Positions 53,375 through 62,526 of a stretch of 64,000 nt of DNA are shown here, in pieces (positions within the stretch are counted from its first letter, which is position 1; each line of letters starts with the position of its first letter). Source of the DNA: Crocinitomix sp. (GTDB lineage: Bacteria > Bacteroidota > Bacteroidia > Flavobacteriales_D > Crocinitomicaceae); the NCBI GenBank assembly GCA_013138735.1, contig WTCE01000112.1, forward strand, positions 1-64,000. The letters run 5' to 3'. The position numbers were made by a program, and so were the translations under genes. A model generated the notes under the pieces. The model was not told where the DNA came from, did not search any database, and was given only the letters and a program-made list of their open reading frames with translations.

Positions 53375-55480
53375 ATGAAAAATTTTATTCTTATAGTCGT
53401 TGCTTGTTTTAGCTTTCAGTTTGGATCATACGCTGTTGAAGGTATGTGGATTCCATCCTTAATTGACATGTTCCATTCAGACATGAAAACTTATGGCATT
53501 AACCTTTCCCCCGAAGAGATTTATTCAACGAACAAAGCAAGTTTAAAAGACGCTATTGTTCAGTTCAACGGTGGCTGTACTGCAGAACTAGTCTCTGATC
53601 AAGGTTTATTGTTAACCAATCATCATTGCGGTTTTGGTGCAATACAGTCGCATTCATCTTTGGAGAATGATTATTTGAAGAATGGATTTTGGTCTAAAAA
53701 CAAAGGAGAGGAATTAGCATGCCCGGGCATGTATGTCACGTTTGTTAAAGAAATTAAAGATGTTACTGAACTTATTTTGGTGGGAGATGCATCTGGAATT
53801 AGTGACAGGATTAAAGCATTAGAAGCTGAGTATACTCAAGCATCTCTTGTTGCGAAAATCAAACCTTTTAATCAAGGGAACCAATATTACATGCTAATTA
53901 CAGAAGATTTTAATGATATTCGATTAGTTGGGGCGCCACCTTCAGCAATTGGTAAATTTGGCGGTGATACAGATAACTGGTTGTGGCCAAGACATACGGG
54001 TGATTTTTCAGTTTTCAGAATTTATGCCGACGGAAACAATGCTTCAGCAAAGTATAGTGAGAGCAACAAGCCCTTCAAGCCGATTAAATCATTACCAATT
54101 AGTCTAAAGCCAAAAAATGCTGGTGACTTTACAATGGTTTACGGTTTTCCTGGATCCACATATCAACATACCGCATCTGGCAAGCTAGATTTCTATATGA
54201 ATGAAGAGCGCCCTGCAAGAATTGAGATGCGTCAAAAGACATTGGACCTTATGGGGCCTGCAATGAATTCAGATGATCAAACGCGCATCCAATACGCCTC
54301 AAAACAAGCACGAATTGCAAACGCTTGGAAAAAATGGATTGGTCAAATTGGTGGACTAAAAGAAACGCATGCCATGGACAAAAAGAAAGCCTTTGAAGAG
54401 GAATATATGGCAAAGGCTGCTGAAAAAACAGAATGGAAAACAAAGTACTTTGGTGTAATTAAAGAATTGAACGACCTACAAAAAGAAAAAGGTAAATATG
54501 AATTTGGACGGTCAATGTTTATTGAATATTTTTATGTTGGGCCTGAGTTCTTAGGTTTTGTAATGAACTTTGCAAATGTCGTTAACAACTATGAAACATT
54601 AGAAGCTGAAGACAAATTACAAGCCGAGTTGGACAAATTAATGAAACGCCAAAAAGGTTTTTTCAAAAACTACAATAAGGAACTCGATCAAAAAATATTT
54701 AATGCATTAACGCCACTTTACCTCTCATATGTAGATGCTGATTTATTGCCTGATAATATAGCCAGTTCATGGCAACGAAGCGGTGATAGAATTTATGAAA
54801 AGTCACTGTTTTTAAACCAAGAAAAATTAGAAGCAACATTGACAAAGTTTAGCAAAAAGACCGTTAAAAAAATAAAAAAGGATCCTGCGTATAACTATGC
54901 ACTTTCAATTTACAAATCGTATTTGACAAACATTAATCCTGGTTATGGTGAATACGCTAAGCAAGAAGAGGCATTGATGAAGCGTTATGTAGAAGGAATG
55001 TTGGTCATGTTTCCAGAACGAAAAATGTGGGCAGATGCCAACTCAACTTTAAGAATTGCCTATGGCAAAGTAGATGGTTCGGCGCCACGAGATGGTATGG
55101 AGTATATTCACTACACGACTATTGATGGTATCATGCAAAAATACGATCCAGAAAATCCAGATTTTCAATTAACAGATCGTTTTATTGAATTGTACAAAAA
55201 AGGAAATTGGGGAGATTATGCACAAGACGGTGAATTATGGGTTTGCTTTACAGCATCTAACCATACAACCGGCGGTAATTCCGGCAGCCCAGTAATTGAT
55301 GCAGACGGAAACTTAATGGGAATTAACTTTGACAGAAGTTGGGAAAGTACAATGAGTGACTTTATGTTTGACGAGTCGCGTTGTCGTAACATTGTAGTTG
55401 ACATTCGTTATGTTTTATGGGTGATCGACGAATATGGCGGTGCCTCACATTTGATTGACGAAATGAATTTTGTAAAATAA
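53375..55480 (+). CDS. S46 family dipeptidyl-peptidase, DPP11-like
   Basis: The 701-residue protein has a signal peptide and the S46 triad: His in LLLTNHHCGFG (83/84), Asp in FGGDTDNWLWPRHTGDFS, and Ser636 in TGGNSGSPV. Arg654 lies 18 residues after the serine, the spacing of Ser655/Arg673 in Porphyromonas DPP11. That arginine gives preference for Asp or Glu at P1; DPP7 has glycine there. It probably releases acidic dipeptides in the periplasm. A lipoprotein gene follows 5 bp later. Confidence 0.93.
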   Translation: MKNFILIVVACFSFQFGSYAVEGMWIPSLIDMFHSDMKTYGINLSPEEIYSTNKASLKDAIVQFNGGCTAELVSDQGLLLTNHHCGFGAIQSHSSLENDYLKNGFWSKNKGEELACPGMYVTFVKEIKDVTELILVGDASGISDRIKALEAEYTQASLVAKIKPFNQGNQYYMLITEDFNDIRLVGAPPSAIGKFGGDTDNWLWPRHTGDFSVFRIYADGNNASAKYSESNKPFKPIKSLPISLKPKNAGDFTMVYGFPGSTYQHTASGKLDFYMNEERPARIEMRQKTLDLMGPAMNSDDQTRIQYASKQARIANAWKKWIGQIGGLKETHAMDKKKAFEEEYMAKAAEKTEWKTKYFGVIKELNDLQKEKGKYEFGRSMFIEYFYVGPEFLGFVMNFANVVNNYETLEAEDKLQAELDKLMKRQKGFFKNYNKELDQKIFNALTPLYLSYVDADLLPDNIASSWQRSGDRIYEKSLFLNQEKLEATLTKFSKKTVKKIKKDPAYNYALSIYKSYLTNINPGYGEYAKQEEALMKRYVEGMLVMFPERKMWADANSTLRIAYGKVDGSAPRDGMEYIHYTTIDGIMQKYDPENPDFQLTDRFIELYKKGNWGDYAQDGELWVCFTASNHTTGGNSGSPVIDADGNLMGINFDRSWESTMSDFMFDESRCRNIVVDIRYVLWVIDEYGGASHLIDEMNFVK

Positions 55481-55485
55481 TTCCA

Positions 55486-55803
55486 TTGAAACTATTTGCG
55501 GCCAACGCTTTATTGGTGTTGCTATTTGTAACACAATCTTGTAAAAAAGAGGACCCTGCTCCCCTACCTGAAGCTAATTTTTATGTAGAAGGAAACGGTT
55601 GCGTCAGTCCTTGTTACCTCTTTTTTTACAATCAATCTCAAAATAGTATGGCATGGGAATGGGATTTCGGAAATGGAACTTCATCAATTCTTGAAAATGA
55701 CTCTTGCCTTTACGACACCACGGGTACTTACGAAGTTTGGCTGTATTCAACCAATGTTGATTTGGTAAAAGATTCTGTGCGGAAATATGTACATGTTAAC
55801 TAA
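55486..55803 (+). CDS. Small lipoprotein with a PKD domain
   Basis: The 105-residue product has a leader ending in lipobox TQSC (LFAANALLVLLFVTQSCKKE) and one short PKD domain, recognised by MAWEWDFGNGTSS and DTTGTYEVWLYSTN. PKD domains are beta-sandwiches found on surface proteins. The only start giving a full leader is TTG at 55486, 5 bp after the peptidase stop, which indicates a common transcript. Confidence 0.78.
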   Translation: MKLFAANALLVLLFVTQSCKKEDPAPLPEANFYVEGNGCVSPCYLFFYNQSQNSMAWEWDFGNGTSSILENDSCLYDTTGTYEVWLYSTNVDLVKDSVRKYVHVN

Positions 55804-55810
55804 ACAAAAA

Positions 55811-55850
55811 AAGAGCCCCAAATGTTGCGAATCATCAAAGGCTCTTATTT
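55811..55850 (+). terminator. Possible terminator behind the PKD lipoprotein gene
   Basis: AAGAGCC and GGCTCTT form a 7-bp stem around a 22-nt loop, preceded by an A tract and followed by TATTTCTT. It is weaker than others in the window. The rest of the gap up to 56044 is AT-rich with no gene. Confidence 0.45.
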
Positions 55851-56044
55851 CTTAATCACTTAATTATCTTAAGTGACACAGTAGATAGGTGTAGTATCCG
55901 ACTAGAACAAACATAAACTAATCTTGCCTGCCATAAAAGGATATTATTTTCAGAAAATCACTTATTTATACTCGTCTAGTAAGTTTGTTAAAACATTTTC
56001 AAGCACAATTGTAAGGTAGAAAACCAACTTTCGTCTTATCAAGC

Positions 56045-56596
56045 ATGAAAACATATATTGACATGATTCAGTCTCTATTAGAAGAGAATAAAACAACTGG
56101 AAACAACCATTCAGAAGACATGTTGCATTACACAACAATGAACGTTAAACGACTTGAACGTTGGTTAACTAAAGGGAAACTGTTAGATGAAACAGTAGCT
56201 GCTGTTAAGGAAATTAATACAAAACAGCATTGGACTATTTTGACAGAAGCCTGGTGTGGAGATGCCGCACATTCAATTGGTTTTATTCAAAAAATAGCCG
56301 ATTTAAATGAGCACATCAACCTAGAATGGAAATTACGTGATGAAAATTTAGATTTAATGGATCAGTTCTTAACCAATGGTGGCCGTTCTATCCCTAAATT
56401 AATTGCAAAAGATGCTAACGGAAACGATTTATTTCATTGGGGTCCACGTCCAAGCCATATTCAAACCATTTATTTGGATTTAAGAGCAAAAGAGGTACCG
56501 TATAGCGAAATCAGCATTGAATTACAGAAACTTTACAATAAAGATAAGGGCGTTTCGATTCAGCAAGAAATTACAGACTTAATCAAAGGTGCTTAG
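56045..56596 (+). CDS. Thioredoxin-fold family protein with a single active-site cysteine
   Basis: The 183-residue cytoplasmic protein has a thioredoxin-like fold with WTILTEAWCGDAAHS at the active-site position and a cis-Pro loop NGGRSIPKLIA. The motif is WCGDA, not WCxxC, so the resolving cysteine is missing. Proteins of this kind ('thioredoxin family', Thioredoxin_9-like) are common in Bacteroidota and have no assigned substrate. A single cysteine permits a bacilliredoxin- or peroxiredoxin-like reaction. It stands alone. Confidence 0.85.
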   Translation: MKTYIDMIQSLLEENKTTGNNHSEDMLHYTTMNVKRLERWLTKGKLLDETVAAVKEINTKQHWTILTEAWCGDAAHSIGFIQKIADLNEHINLEWKLRDENLDLMDQFLTNGGRSIPKLIAKDANGNDLFHWGPRPSHIQTIYLDLRAKEVPYSEISIELQKLYNKDKGVSIQQEITDLIKGA

Positions 56597-56616
56597 CAAA
56601 AGATATTAGCGTCGAG

Positions 56617-56880
56617 TTAGTCTACTATTTGCTCTGTGTCTATAGATTCAATGTCTTCCTCGGCGCTTTTTTCATCTCCAGCCTGTGATAAAAGAATAGC
56701 AATCAAAACAATTAAAAGCAGCACCAAAAACATTTTCTTATCCTTATACAATGGCACTTTAGGACGCTTCACCATTTTATCGTATTCATGGGAAAGCGAA
56801 GTAAAGTCCTTGTATTTCTCGATCGTTTCTTTCGACGGGACTTTCGGTTTTTTGGTTCTATTTACTTTATAGGTTCTCAT
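56617..56880 (-). CDS. Small membrane protein, possible anti-sigma partner
   Basis: The 87-residue product has a basic N-terminal part of about 48 residues (VNRTKKPKVPSKETIEKYKDFTSLSHEYDKMVKR), one transmembrane segment (MFLVLLLIVLIAILLSQ) and an acidic tail. It starts inside the stop of the ECF sigma gene (4-bp overlap), so the two are made together. The topology, a cytoplasmic N-terminus in front of one membrane segment, is that of small anti-sigma factors, but no family motif is visible. Confidence 0.78.
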   Translation of the reverse strand: MRTYKVNRTKKPKVPSKETIEKYKDFTSLSHEYDKMVKRPKVPLYKDKKMFLVLLLIVLIAILLSQAGDEKSAEEDIESIDTEQIVD

Positions 56881-57434
56881 TTAGTTTTCCAACCTTTTTT
56901 TAGGCGTTCCAAAATGCGATAAACTCTCATTTTGGCATTTGCTTCAGTAATATTATAAAATTCTGCTATTTGTTTAAAAGAATAACGCATAAAAAATCGC
57001 AAGTCAATAATTTCAGAATGCTCGGGCTTTAATGTATTTAAGGCTGCAATCAATCTTTCTTGTTGATCTTGATCGTCTATTTTTTGCAAAGAAATTTCCG
57101 ACATGATGTCCTTTAAGTCCTTTTCCTGAATTTCAACCGAAACCATTTTTTTTGATTTTCTAAAAAACAAATTCACTTCATTTGAAGCAATTCGGTACAA
57201 CCAGGCAGAAAAAGGCGCACCCCTATTTTCATATTTCTTAATATTGAACATAGCCTTTAACATTGCTTCTTGACAAATATCGCCAGCTTTAGCCTCATCT
57301 TGCACACGTTTATATACAAATAAATAAATGCGTTCAAAATACTTCTCATAAAGTAAACCAAAAGCATTGCGGTCTTTTTGAGCCAACAAAACTAATTTTT
57401 GGTCATCCTTATATATTTCAGGCGATACTTTCAA
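56877..57434 (-). CDS. ECF-type RNA polymerase sigma factor
   Basis: The 185-residue protein has sigma region 2 at about residues 20-90 (FGLLYEKYFERIYLFVYKRV, DICQEAMLKAMFNIKKY, FSAWLYRIASNEV) and region 4 at 130-180 (LKPEHSEIIDLRFFMRYSFKQIAEFYNITEANAKMRVYRIL). Regions 1 and 3 are absent, as in ECF factors. It is co-transcribed with a small membrane protein that may hold it inactive. Its regulon is not visible in the window. Confidence 0.93.
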   Translation of the reverse strand: MKVSPEIYKDDQKLVLLAQKDRNAFGLLYEKYFERIYLFVYKRVQDEAKAGDICQEAMLKAMFNIKKYENRGAPFSAWLYRIASNEVNLFFRKSKKMVSVEIQEKDLKDIMSEISLQKIDDQDQQERLIAALNTLKPEHSEIIDLRFFMRYSFKQIAEFYNITEANAKMRVYRILERLKKGWKTK

Positions 57435-57491
57435 GGTTCAATACACGGTTTATAAGCATAAATGCACTTCAACTAAAAAGTAACAGTTTAT

Positions 57492-58076
57492 TTACAATCT
57501 TTTTTTTAATTCATCCACCACTTCAATAATTGAGAGATAGGTATTGGCCATTATGGGTTCCAATTCTGCCAGTTTAAAGTAAGCAACCTCTGTAATCCCC
57601 TCCTCTGCTTGCGGAATCAATTCTGTTTTTTGATCTCCCTCATCTAACCAATACCAATAGGTGCGCTTTAAAACATTTTTGCCTTTGTGCGGATACGTAT
57701 GCCATGTATCTATTAAATGACATTTAATTATTGGTGCTAATAATCCACATTCCTCTTCAATTTCGCGAACGGCTGCAATTTCAGGTGTTTCACCAGACTC
57801 AAGCTTTCCTTTTGGAATGTCCCAAACATCATTTCTTTTGATGAATAAAAATCCGTCATCCCTTTGCACCATACCGCCTGCGGCCTCGATATATTTATAG
57901 GTTGCAAAAAATTGCTGAAAATCTGCTTCGTCGCGAATTGATATTAGCATTTCAGTTTCCTCTGAGCGTAAAAAAGATTCTACGTCATGCCATAATTGGT
58001 CAATATTCAAATCAGTCAAAACTTCTGAATTAATTTGAAATATTAAAGGTTTATTTTCAATAAAAACTTTATACAT
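57492..58076 (-). CDS. NUDIX hydrolase
   Basis: The 194-residue protein has a complete Nudix box, GKLESGETPEIAAVREIEEECGL, near residues 88-110 with the REIEEE metal ligands. An N-terminal region of about 65 residues precedes it. Nudix enzymes hydrolyse nucleoside diphosphates linked to other groups; the substrate is not predictable. The gene is divergent from pyrE, and its start codon lies inside the pyrE -7 box. Confidence 0.92.
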   Translation of the reverse strand: MYKVFIENKPLIFQINSEVLTDLNIDQLWHDVESFLRSEETEMLISIRDEADFQQFFATYKYIEAAGGMVQRDDGFLFIKRNDVWDIPKGKLESGETPEIAAVREIEEECGLLAPIIKCHLIDTWHTYPHKGKNVLKRTYWYWLDEGDQKTELIPQAEEGITEVAYFKLAELEPIMANTYLSIIEVVDELKKRL

Positions 58077-58079
58077 TTG
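58072..58079 (+). promoter_or_regulatory. -7 promoter box TACATTTG for pyrE
   Basis: TACATTTG is an exact TAnnTTTG match 6 bases before the pyrE ATG at 58086, which implies a leaderless mRNA. The same bases 58074-58076 are the start codon of the divergent Nudix gene. A TTG start at 58077 lies inside the box. Confidence 0.6.
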
Positions 58080-58085
58080 TCGTCT

Positions 58086-58727
58086 ATGATTCTAAATAAG
58101 GATAAGGCCTTAAAAATAGCAGATTTTTTGTTACAAATCAAAGCGGTTAAGTTAAATCCATCCGATCCATTCATTTGGTCGAGCGGAATGAAATCGCCAA
58201 TTTACTGTGACAATAGAAAAACGCTTTCTTTCCCATCTATTCGCACAGCAATTCGACAAACGTTTTCTGAGCAAATAAAAGAACAGTATGAAACGGTTGA
58301 TGTAATCGCAGGTGTAGCAACTGGCGGAATTGCTATTGGAGCATTAGTAGCTGAAGAAATGGGACTTCCATTTATATATGTTCGCTCTACTGCAAAAGGG
58401 CATGGCTTGCAAAATATGATTGAGGGAGAATATCATTCAGGACAACGTGTTGTTGTAATTGAAGATTTAATCTCGACAGGTGGAAGCAGTTTAAAAGCAG
58501 TTGAAGCATTGCGAGAAGCAAAATGCAACGTCTTAGGATTAACAGCAATTTTCTCGTATGGCTTTCAAGTTGCAGAAGATAATTTTCAAGCTGCAGACTG
58601 CCCCTATTTCACATTGAGCAACTATGATGTACTTATTGAACAGGCGGCAAAAGAAAATTATGTCTCTGAAAAAGACTTAGCGTCTTTGGAAAATTGGAAA
58701 AACGACCCTAAAAACTGGAATCAATAA
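58086..58727 (+). CDS. pyrE: Orotate phosphoribosyltransferase
   Basis: The 213-residue enzyme makes OMP from orotate and PRPP in pyrimidine synthesis. It has the PRPP-binding motif VVVIEDLISTGGSSLKA, the family block IWSSGMKSPIYCDNRKTLSFP and the flexible-loop region VRSTAKGHGLQNMIEG. The ATG at 58086 is chosen over the TTG at 58077. The stop overlaps the following SRPBCC gene by one base (TAATG), so the two are coupled. Confidence 0.95.
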   Translation: MILNKDKALKIADFLLQIKAVKLNPSDPFIWSSGMKSPIYCDNRKTLSFPSIRTAIRQTFSEQIKEQYETVDVIAGVATGGIAIGALVAEEMGLPFIYVRSTAKGHGLQNMIEGEYHSGQRVVVIEDLISTGGSSLKAVEALREAKCNVLGLTAIFSYGFQVAEDNFQAADCPYFTLSNYDVLIEQAAKENYVSEKDLASLENWKNDPKNWNQ

Positions 58728-59137
58728 TGGCTACAAATATTGAAAGTAACAAAGTAACAATAAACGCTTCTCAAGAAGTGGTGTATACTTTTCTAACAGA
58801 TTTTAATAATGTTAAGGAACTCCTTCCGCAAGACAAAATTTCAGATTGGAATGCAACGGTTGATCAATGTTCTTTTAAAATTCAAAATGCGGCTATAATT
58901 CCATTAGTTAAAGATAGTGTTGTGCCACATAATAAAATCAATATAAAATCGGGTGAAAAAGCCCCATTCCCTTTCACTTTAGAGGTTTTTATTAACCCTT
59001 TAGATGGTGGTGATGGTTGCGAGGCTTACATGCAGTTTGAAGGTGAAATTAACGCCTTTTTGAAAATGATGGTGGTTAAACCATTAACCAACCTCTTTAA
59101 CTATATGGCAAATCGCATGCAAGAAGTGCACGCCTAG
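58727..59137 (+). CDS. SRPBCC-fold protein co-transcribed with pyrE
   Basis: The 136-residue protein opens MATNIESNKVTINASQEVVYTFLTDFNNVKELLPQ and ends with the long C-terminal helix (MMVVKPLTNLFNYMANRMQEV) typical of START-like ligand-binding proteins. It is regularly found behind pyrE in Bacteroidota, as I recall, but a link to pyrimidines is not established. It overlaps pyrE by one base. Confidence 0.85.
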   Translation: MATNIESNKVTINASQEVVYTFLTDFNNVKELLPQDKISDWNATVDQCSFKIQNAAIIPLVKDSVVPHNKINIKSGEKAPFPFTLEVFINPLDGGDGCEAYMQFEGEINAFLKMMVVKPLTNLFNYMANRMQEVHA

Positions 59138-59165
59138 TTCTTTTAAGCTTTAGCAGTTACGTTTC

Positions 59166-59909
59166 CTACAGGGTGTTAAATTGCACTTCTTTTAAATCAA
59201 AATGCTTTAATCCGCTATCGGTTAAAATTTGCAATTTACCAACGGCATCTATTCCTGTGATTCGGCCTTCAAAAATGCCCGACAGGTCTTTAAATTCACA
59301 TAATTCATTATAACAATGCATTGCGGCATAATACTTTTTAAGTAATAAATCAAAGTTAGACTGCATTAGGATATCACAATAAAAATCTAAATTGACAAAA
59401 TAATTTTCAAAAACGTCATCAATTTCGACCTCAATTCCCTTTTCCATAGCAATTGAGGTTGCTTTTATTGCATCTGGAAAAATAAGTTGATTCACATTTA
59501 AACCCAAACCAATTATAGAACTGTGAATTAATTTTCCCTGTATCTGATTTTCAATTAAAATGCCCGCTATTTTATTTCCATCCACATAAATGTCATTCGG
59601 CCATTTCACTTTTGAAACTATTCCAACATCTTGTAATGTCTTTTTTACAGCCAAAGAAACAGCAATATTTAAGTAAAATGCACGCTCATTTTTCAAAAGT
59701 GGAAAAATAATAGTAGAAACAATCATATTTTTACCTGGCGCAGTATGCCAAATAGTCCCCATTTGACCCCGTCCATTCTCCTGCCTTTTTGTCAGAATTG
59801 TCGTGCCATTGACCACATTTGTCGTCTTTAATAAATTGGCAGCATAATTGTTCGTTGAATCAACGGTGCTAAGTTCGATTAGATTTCTTTTAAATCTTTT
59901 GAAATTCAT
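59166..59909 (-). CDS. birA: Biotin-[acetyl-CoA-carboxylase] ligase
   Basis: The product of about 247 residues is a monofunctional biotin ligase without an N-terminal DNA-binding domain. It has the biotinyl-AMP-binding motif ENGRGQMGTIWHTAPGKNM, the catalytic KVKWPNDIYVDGNKIAGILIE and GLGLNVNQ. It attaches biotin to carboxylase carrier proteins. The ATG at 59909 is used because the stretch upstream to 59966 is poorly coding. It is divergent from rsfS. Confidence 0.94.
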   Translation of the reverse strand: MNFKRFKRNLIELSTVDSTNNYAANLLKTTNVVNGTTILTKRQENGRGQMGTIWHTAPGKNMIVSTIIFPLLKNERAFYLNIAVSLAVKKTLQDVGIVSKVKWPNDIYVDGNKIAGILIENQIQGKLIHSSIIGLGLNVNQLIFPDAIKATSIAMEKGIEVEIDDVFENYFVNLDFYCDILMQSNFDLLLKKYYAAMHCYNELCEFKDLSGIFEGRITGIDAVGKLQILTDSGLKHFDLKEVQFNTL

Positions 59910-59953
59910 AAAAACAAAAGTGCCAATTTTCAAGGTAAATAAAACAAAAAACG

Positions 59954-59961
59954 TAATTTTG
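59954..59961 (+). promoter_or_regulatory. -7 promoter box TAATTTTG for rsfS-ftsH
   Basis: TAATTTTG is an exact TAnnTTTG match 19 bp before the rsfS ATG, leaving a leader of about 13 nt. It probably drives the five-gene run to psd. Confidence 0.5.
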
Positions 59962-59980
59962 TTCAATCAAATAACTACAA

Positions 59981-60364
59981 ATGCTAAAAACCCTCGAGGA
60001 AAAGGAATTAGAGACTAAAAAATTGATCGATTCCATCATTGACGGAATTCAAGATATAAAAGGTAAAGACATTGTCGTGCTTAACTTATCTGAACTTCCA
60101 AATGCGGTCACAGACTTCTTTATTATTTGCAGCGGAGAATCGAACACACAAGTCGAAGCTTTAGCGCAATCAGTTGTGCGCAAAACTAGAGAAGATGTAC
60201 AAGACAAACCATGGCACCAAGAGGGAACACGTAATGCCGAATGGATTCTATTAGACTATGTCAACATTGTTGTACATATTTTTTATAGAGACGTTCGCGA
60301 ATTTTACGACTTGGAAAACCTGTGGGCTGATGCCGAACGAATTGATATTCCAAACATTGATTAA
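59981..60364 (+). CDS. rsfS: Ribosome silencing factor RsfS
   Basis: The 127-residue protein has the RsfS/Iojap core VVLNLSELPNAVTDFFIICSGESNTQVEALAQSVVRK and the terminal WILLDYVNIVVHIFYRDVREFYDLENLW. It binds ribosomal protein L14 and blocks subunit joining in starvation. It precedes ftsH by 8 bp. Confidence 0.95.
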   Translation: MLKTLEEKELETKKLIDSIIDGIQDIKGKDIVVLNLSELPNAVTDFFIICSGESNTQVEALAQSVVRKTREDVQDKPWHQEGTRNAEWILLDYVNIVVHIFYRDVREFYDLENLWADAERIDIPNID

Positions 60365-60372
60365 AAAGTAAT

Positions 60373-62526
60373 ATGAGTAATACTACACCGAAAGGAAAAA
60401 AGAAAAGTGGCTTTAATGCCTATTGGATATACGCAGGTATAGCTGTTCTATTGATCGGATTTAGCTTAATGTCTAAGCAACCTGTTTCAATTGAAATTAG
60501 CAAAGCCAATTTTTATGAGTTAGCCAGCAGTGGTTATATCGAAAAAATTGATGTATTCAAAAATACAGAAGTTGCAGAAGTTTATGTAAATCAAGAAAAT
60601 ATTGATGTTGTTAGAGCATTAGATTCTACGACTTACAAAAATTTAAAAGCTAGCACAACTGGAATGCCAGACAGATCAGCTGATTTGACATTCAAAACCC
60701 CGCCAATGGAATCATTCGCGGATGAGTTAGATGCTTTTTATGTCCAATTAATTGAGGCTAAAGGTCCGAAATACGATTTCATTATAAATTATGATGACGC
60801 GACAGATTGGATGAGTAACTTAAGTTGGTTATTTTTCCCTTTGCTGTTAATTATATTCTGGATCTTTATCATGCGTCGAATGTCTGGCGGCGGCGGTGGC
60901 GCTGGTGGTGGCAACATTTTCAATATTGGTAAATCTAAAGCTACCATATTTGAAAAAGGAAAAGGAACGAATACAACCTTTGCTGATGTTGCTGGATTAG
61001 AAGGCGCTAAGGAAGAGATTGAAGAAATTGTTGATTTCCTGAAAAATCCAAAAAAATATACTGAACTAGGCGCGAAAATTCCAAAGGGCGCATTATTAGT
61101 AGGCCCTCCGGGAACAGGTAAAACATTATTAGCTAAAGCTGTAGCTGGTGAAGCAAAAGTTCCTTTCTTCTCACTTTCTGGATCTGACTTTGTTGAAATG
61201 TTTGTAGGTGTTGGAGCTTCACGTGTAAGAGACCTCTTTAAACAAGCAAAAGAAAAAGCTCCATCAATTATATTTATTGATGAAATTGATGCGATTGGAC
61301 GAGCCCGTGGTAAAAATGCCAATATGGGATCGAATGATGAGCGTGAAAACACATTGAACCAATTATTGACTGAGATGGATGGATTTGGCACCAATAGTGG
61401 TGTAATTATCCTCGCAGCTACAAATAGAGCGGATGTATTAGATTCAGCTTTAATGAGAGCGGGCCGTTTTGATCGTCAAATCTATGTCGATATGCCGGAT
61501 ATTAATGAGCGCAGGGCAATTTTCCAAGTTCATTTAAAACCTTTAAAATTGGCAAAAGACTTAGATGTAAGTTTTTTAGCGAAACAAACACCTGGTTTTT
61601 CAGGAGCAGACATTGCCAACATTTGTAATGAGGCTGCATTAATTGCGGCACGTAAAAAGAAAAAACAAGTTGAAAAACAAGATTTCTTAGATGCTGTTGA
61701 TCGAATTGTAGGCGGACTTGAAAAGAAAAATAAAATTATAACACCGCGTGAGAAAAAGACTATTGCTTTTCACGAAGCAGGTCATGCTGCAACCTCGTGG
61801 TTGTTAGAGCATGCTTCTCCATTGGTTAAAGTAACTATTGTACCACGCGGAAGATCTTTAGGGGCAGCTTGGTATTTACCCGAAGAACGTCAAATTACGA
61901 CAACGGAACAGTTGCTTGACGAAATGTGTTCTGCACTTGGAGGTAGAGCTGCTGAGCAAATTATGTTCGGTAAAATTTCAACTGGAGCTTTAAGTGATTT
62001 AGAAAAAATAACGAAGCAAGCTTATGCTATGGTTTCAATTTATGGATTAAGCGCCAAGTTGGGTAATATTAGTTATTATGATTCTCAAGGGCAAGGTAGT
62101 TTCACCAAACCCTATTCAGAAGATCGTGCGAAAATAATTGATGAAGAAGTATCGCGCATCATTGAGGAGCAATATGACCGTGCGTTGAAAATTTTGACAG
62201 AGAATAAAGATAAGTTGGTTCTATTGGCTGATGCCTTATTGGAAAAAGAAGTTATCTTTAAAGACAACCTTGTAGCAATTTTCGGGAAACGTGCTTGGGA
62301 AAGTGAGCATGAAATAGAAGAGGCGAAAATGCTGAAAAATGAAGCTGAAAACAAAGCTGCGGCTGAGTTAGCTGCTGAGACTGCGAAAGAAGATGATAAG
62401 TCTGAAACTTCGGAGGAACCAGCAGACAACACGGAAGAGGACAAACCTGTTGAAGACAATAAACCTGCTGAGGACGAAACAACCTCAGAGGATGAAACAC
62501 CTAAAAAAGAAGAAGATGGAGAATAG
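60373..62526 (+). CDS. ftsH: ATP-dependent zinc metalloprotease FtsH
   Basis: The 717-residue membrane protease has two N-terminal transmembrane segments flanking a periplasmic domain and a glycine-rich linker ([12 protein letters not shown]). The AAA+ domain carries [22 protein letters not shown] and the SRH region, and the M41 peptidase has zinc motif [10 protein letters not shown]. It degrades membrane and cytoplasmic proteins. A lysine- and glutamate-rich acidic tail of about 70 residues is longer than in Escherichia coli. It overlaps the next gene by 11 bp. Confidence 0.97.
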   Translation: MSNTTPKGKKKSGFNAYWIYAGIAVLLIGFSLMSKQPVSIEISKANFYELASSGYIEKIDVFKNTEVAEVYVNQENIDVVRALDSTTYKNLKASTTGMPDRSADLTFKTPPMESFADELDAFYVQLIEAKGPKYDFIINYDDATDWMSNLSWLFFPLLLIIFWIFIMRRMSGGGGGAGGGNIFNIGKSKATIFEKGKGTNTTFADVAGLEGAKEEIEEIVDFLKNPKKYTELGAKIPKGALLVGPPGTGKTLLAKAVAGEAKVPFFSLSGSDFVEMFVGVGASRVRDLFKQAKEKAPSIIFIDEIDAIGRARGKNANMGSNDERENTLNQLLTEMDGFGTNSGVIILAATNRADVLDSALMRAGRFDRQIYVDMPDINERRAIFQVHLKPLKLAKDLDVSFLAKQTPGFSGADIANICNEAALIAARKKKKQVEKQDFLDAVDRIVGGLEKKNKIITPREKKTIAFHEAGHAATSWLLEHASPLVKVTIVPRGRSLGAAWYLPEERQITTTEQLLDEMCSALGGRAAEQIMFGKISTGALSDLEKITKQAYAMVSIYGLSAKLGNISYYDSQGQGSFTKPYSEDRAKIIDEEVSRIIEEQYDRALKILTENKDKLVLLADALLEKEVIFKDNLVAIFGKRAWESEHEIEEAKMLKNEAENKAAAELAAETAKEDDKSETSEEPADNTEEDKPVEDNKPAEDETTSEDETPKKEEDGE

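Noticed and set aside
60789-61394. Open frame of about 200 codons antisense to ftsH
   Set aside because: It lies opposite conserved AAA+ motifs and its product is serine/proline-rich with no fold, as expected for a mirror frame of a real gene.
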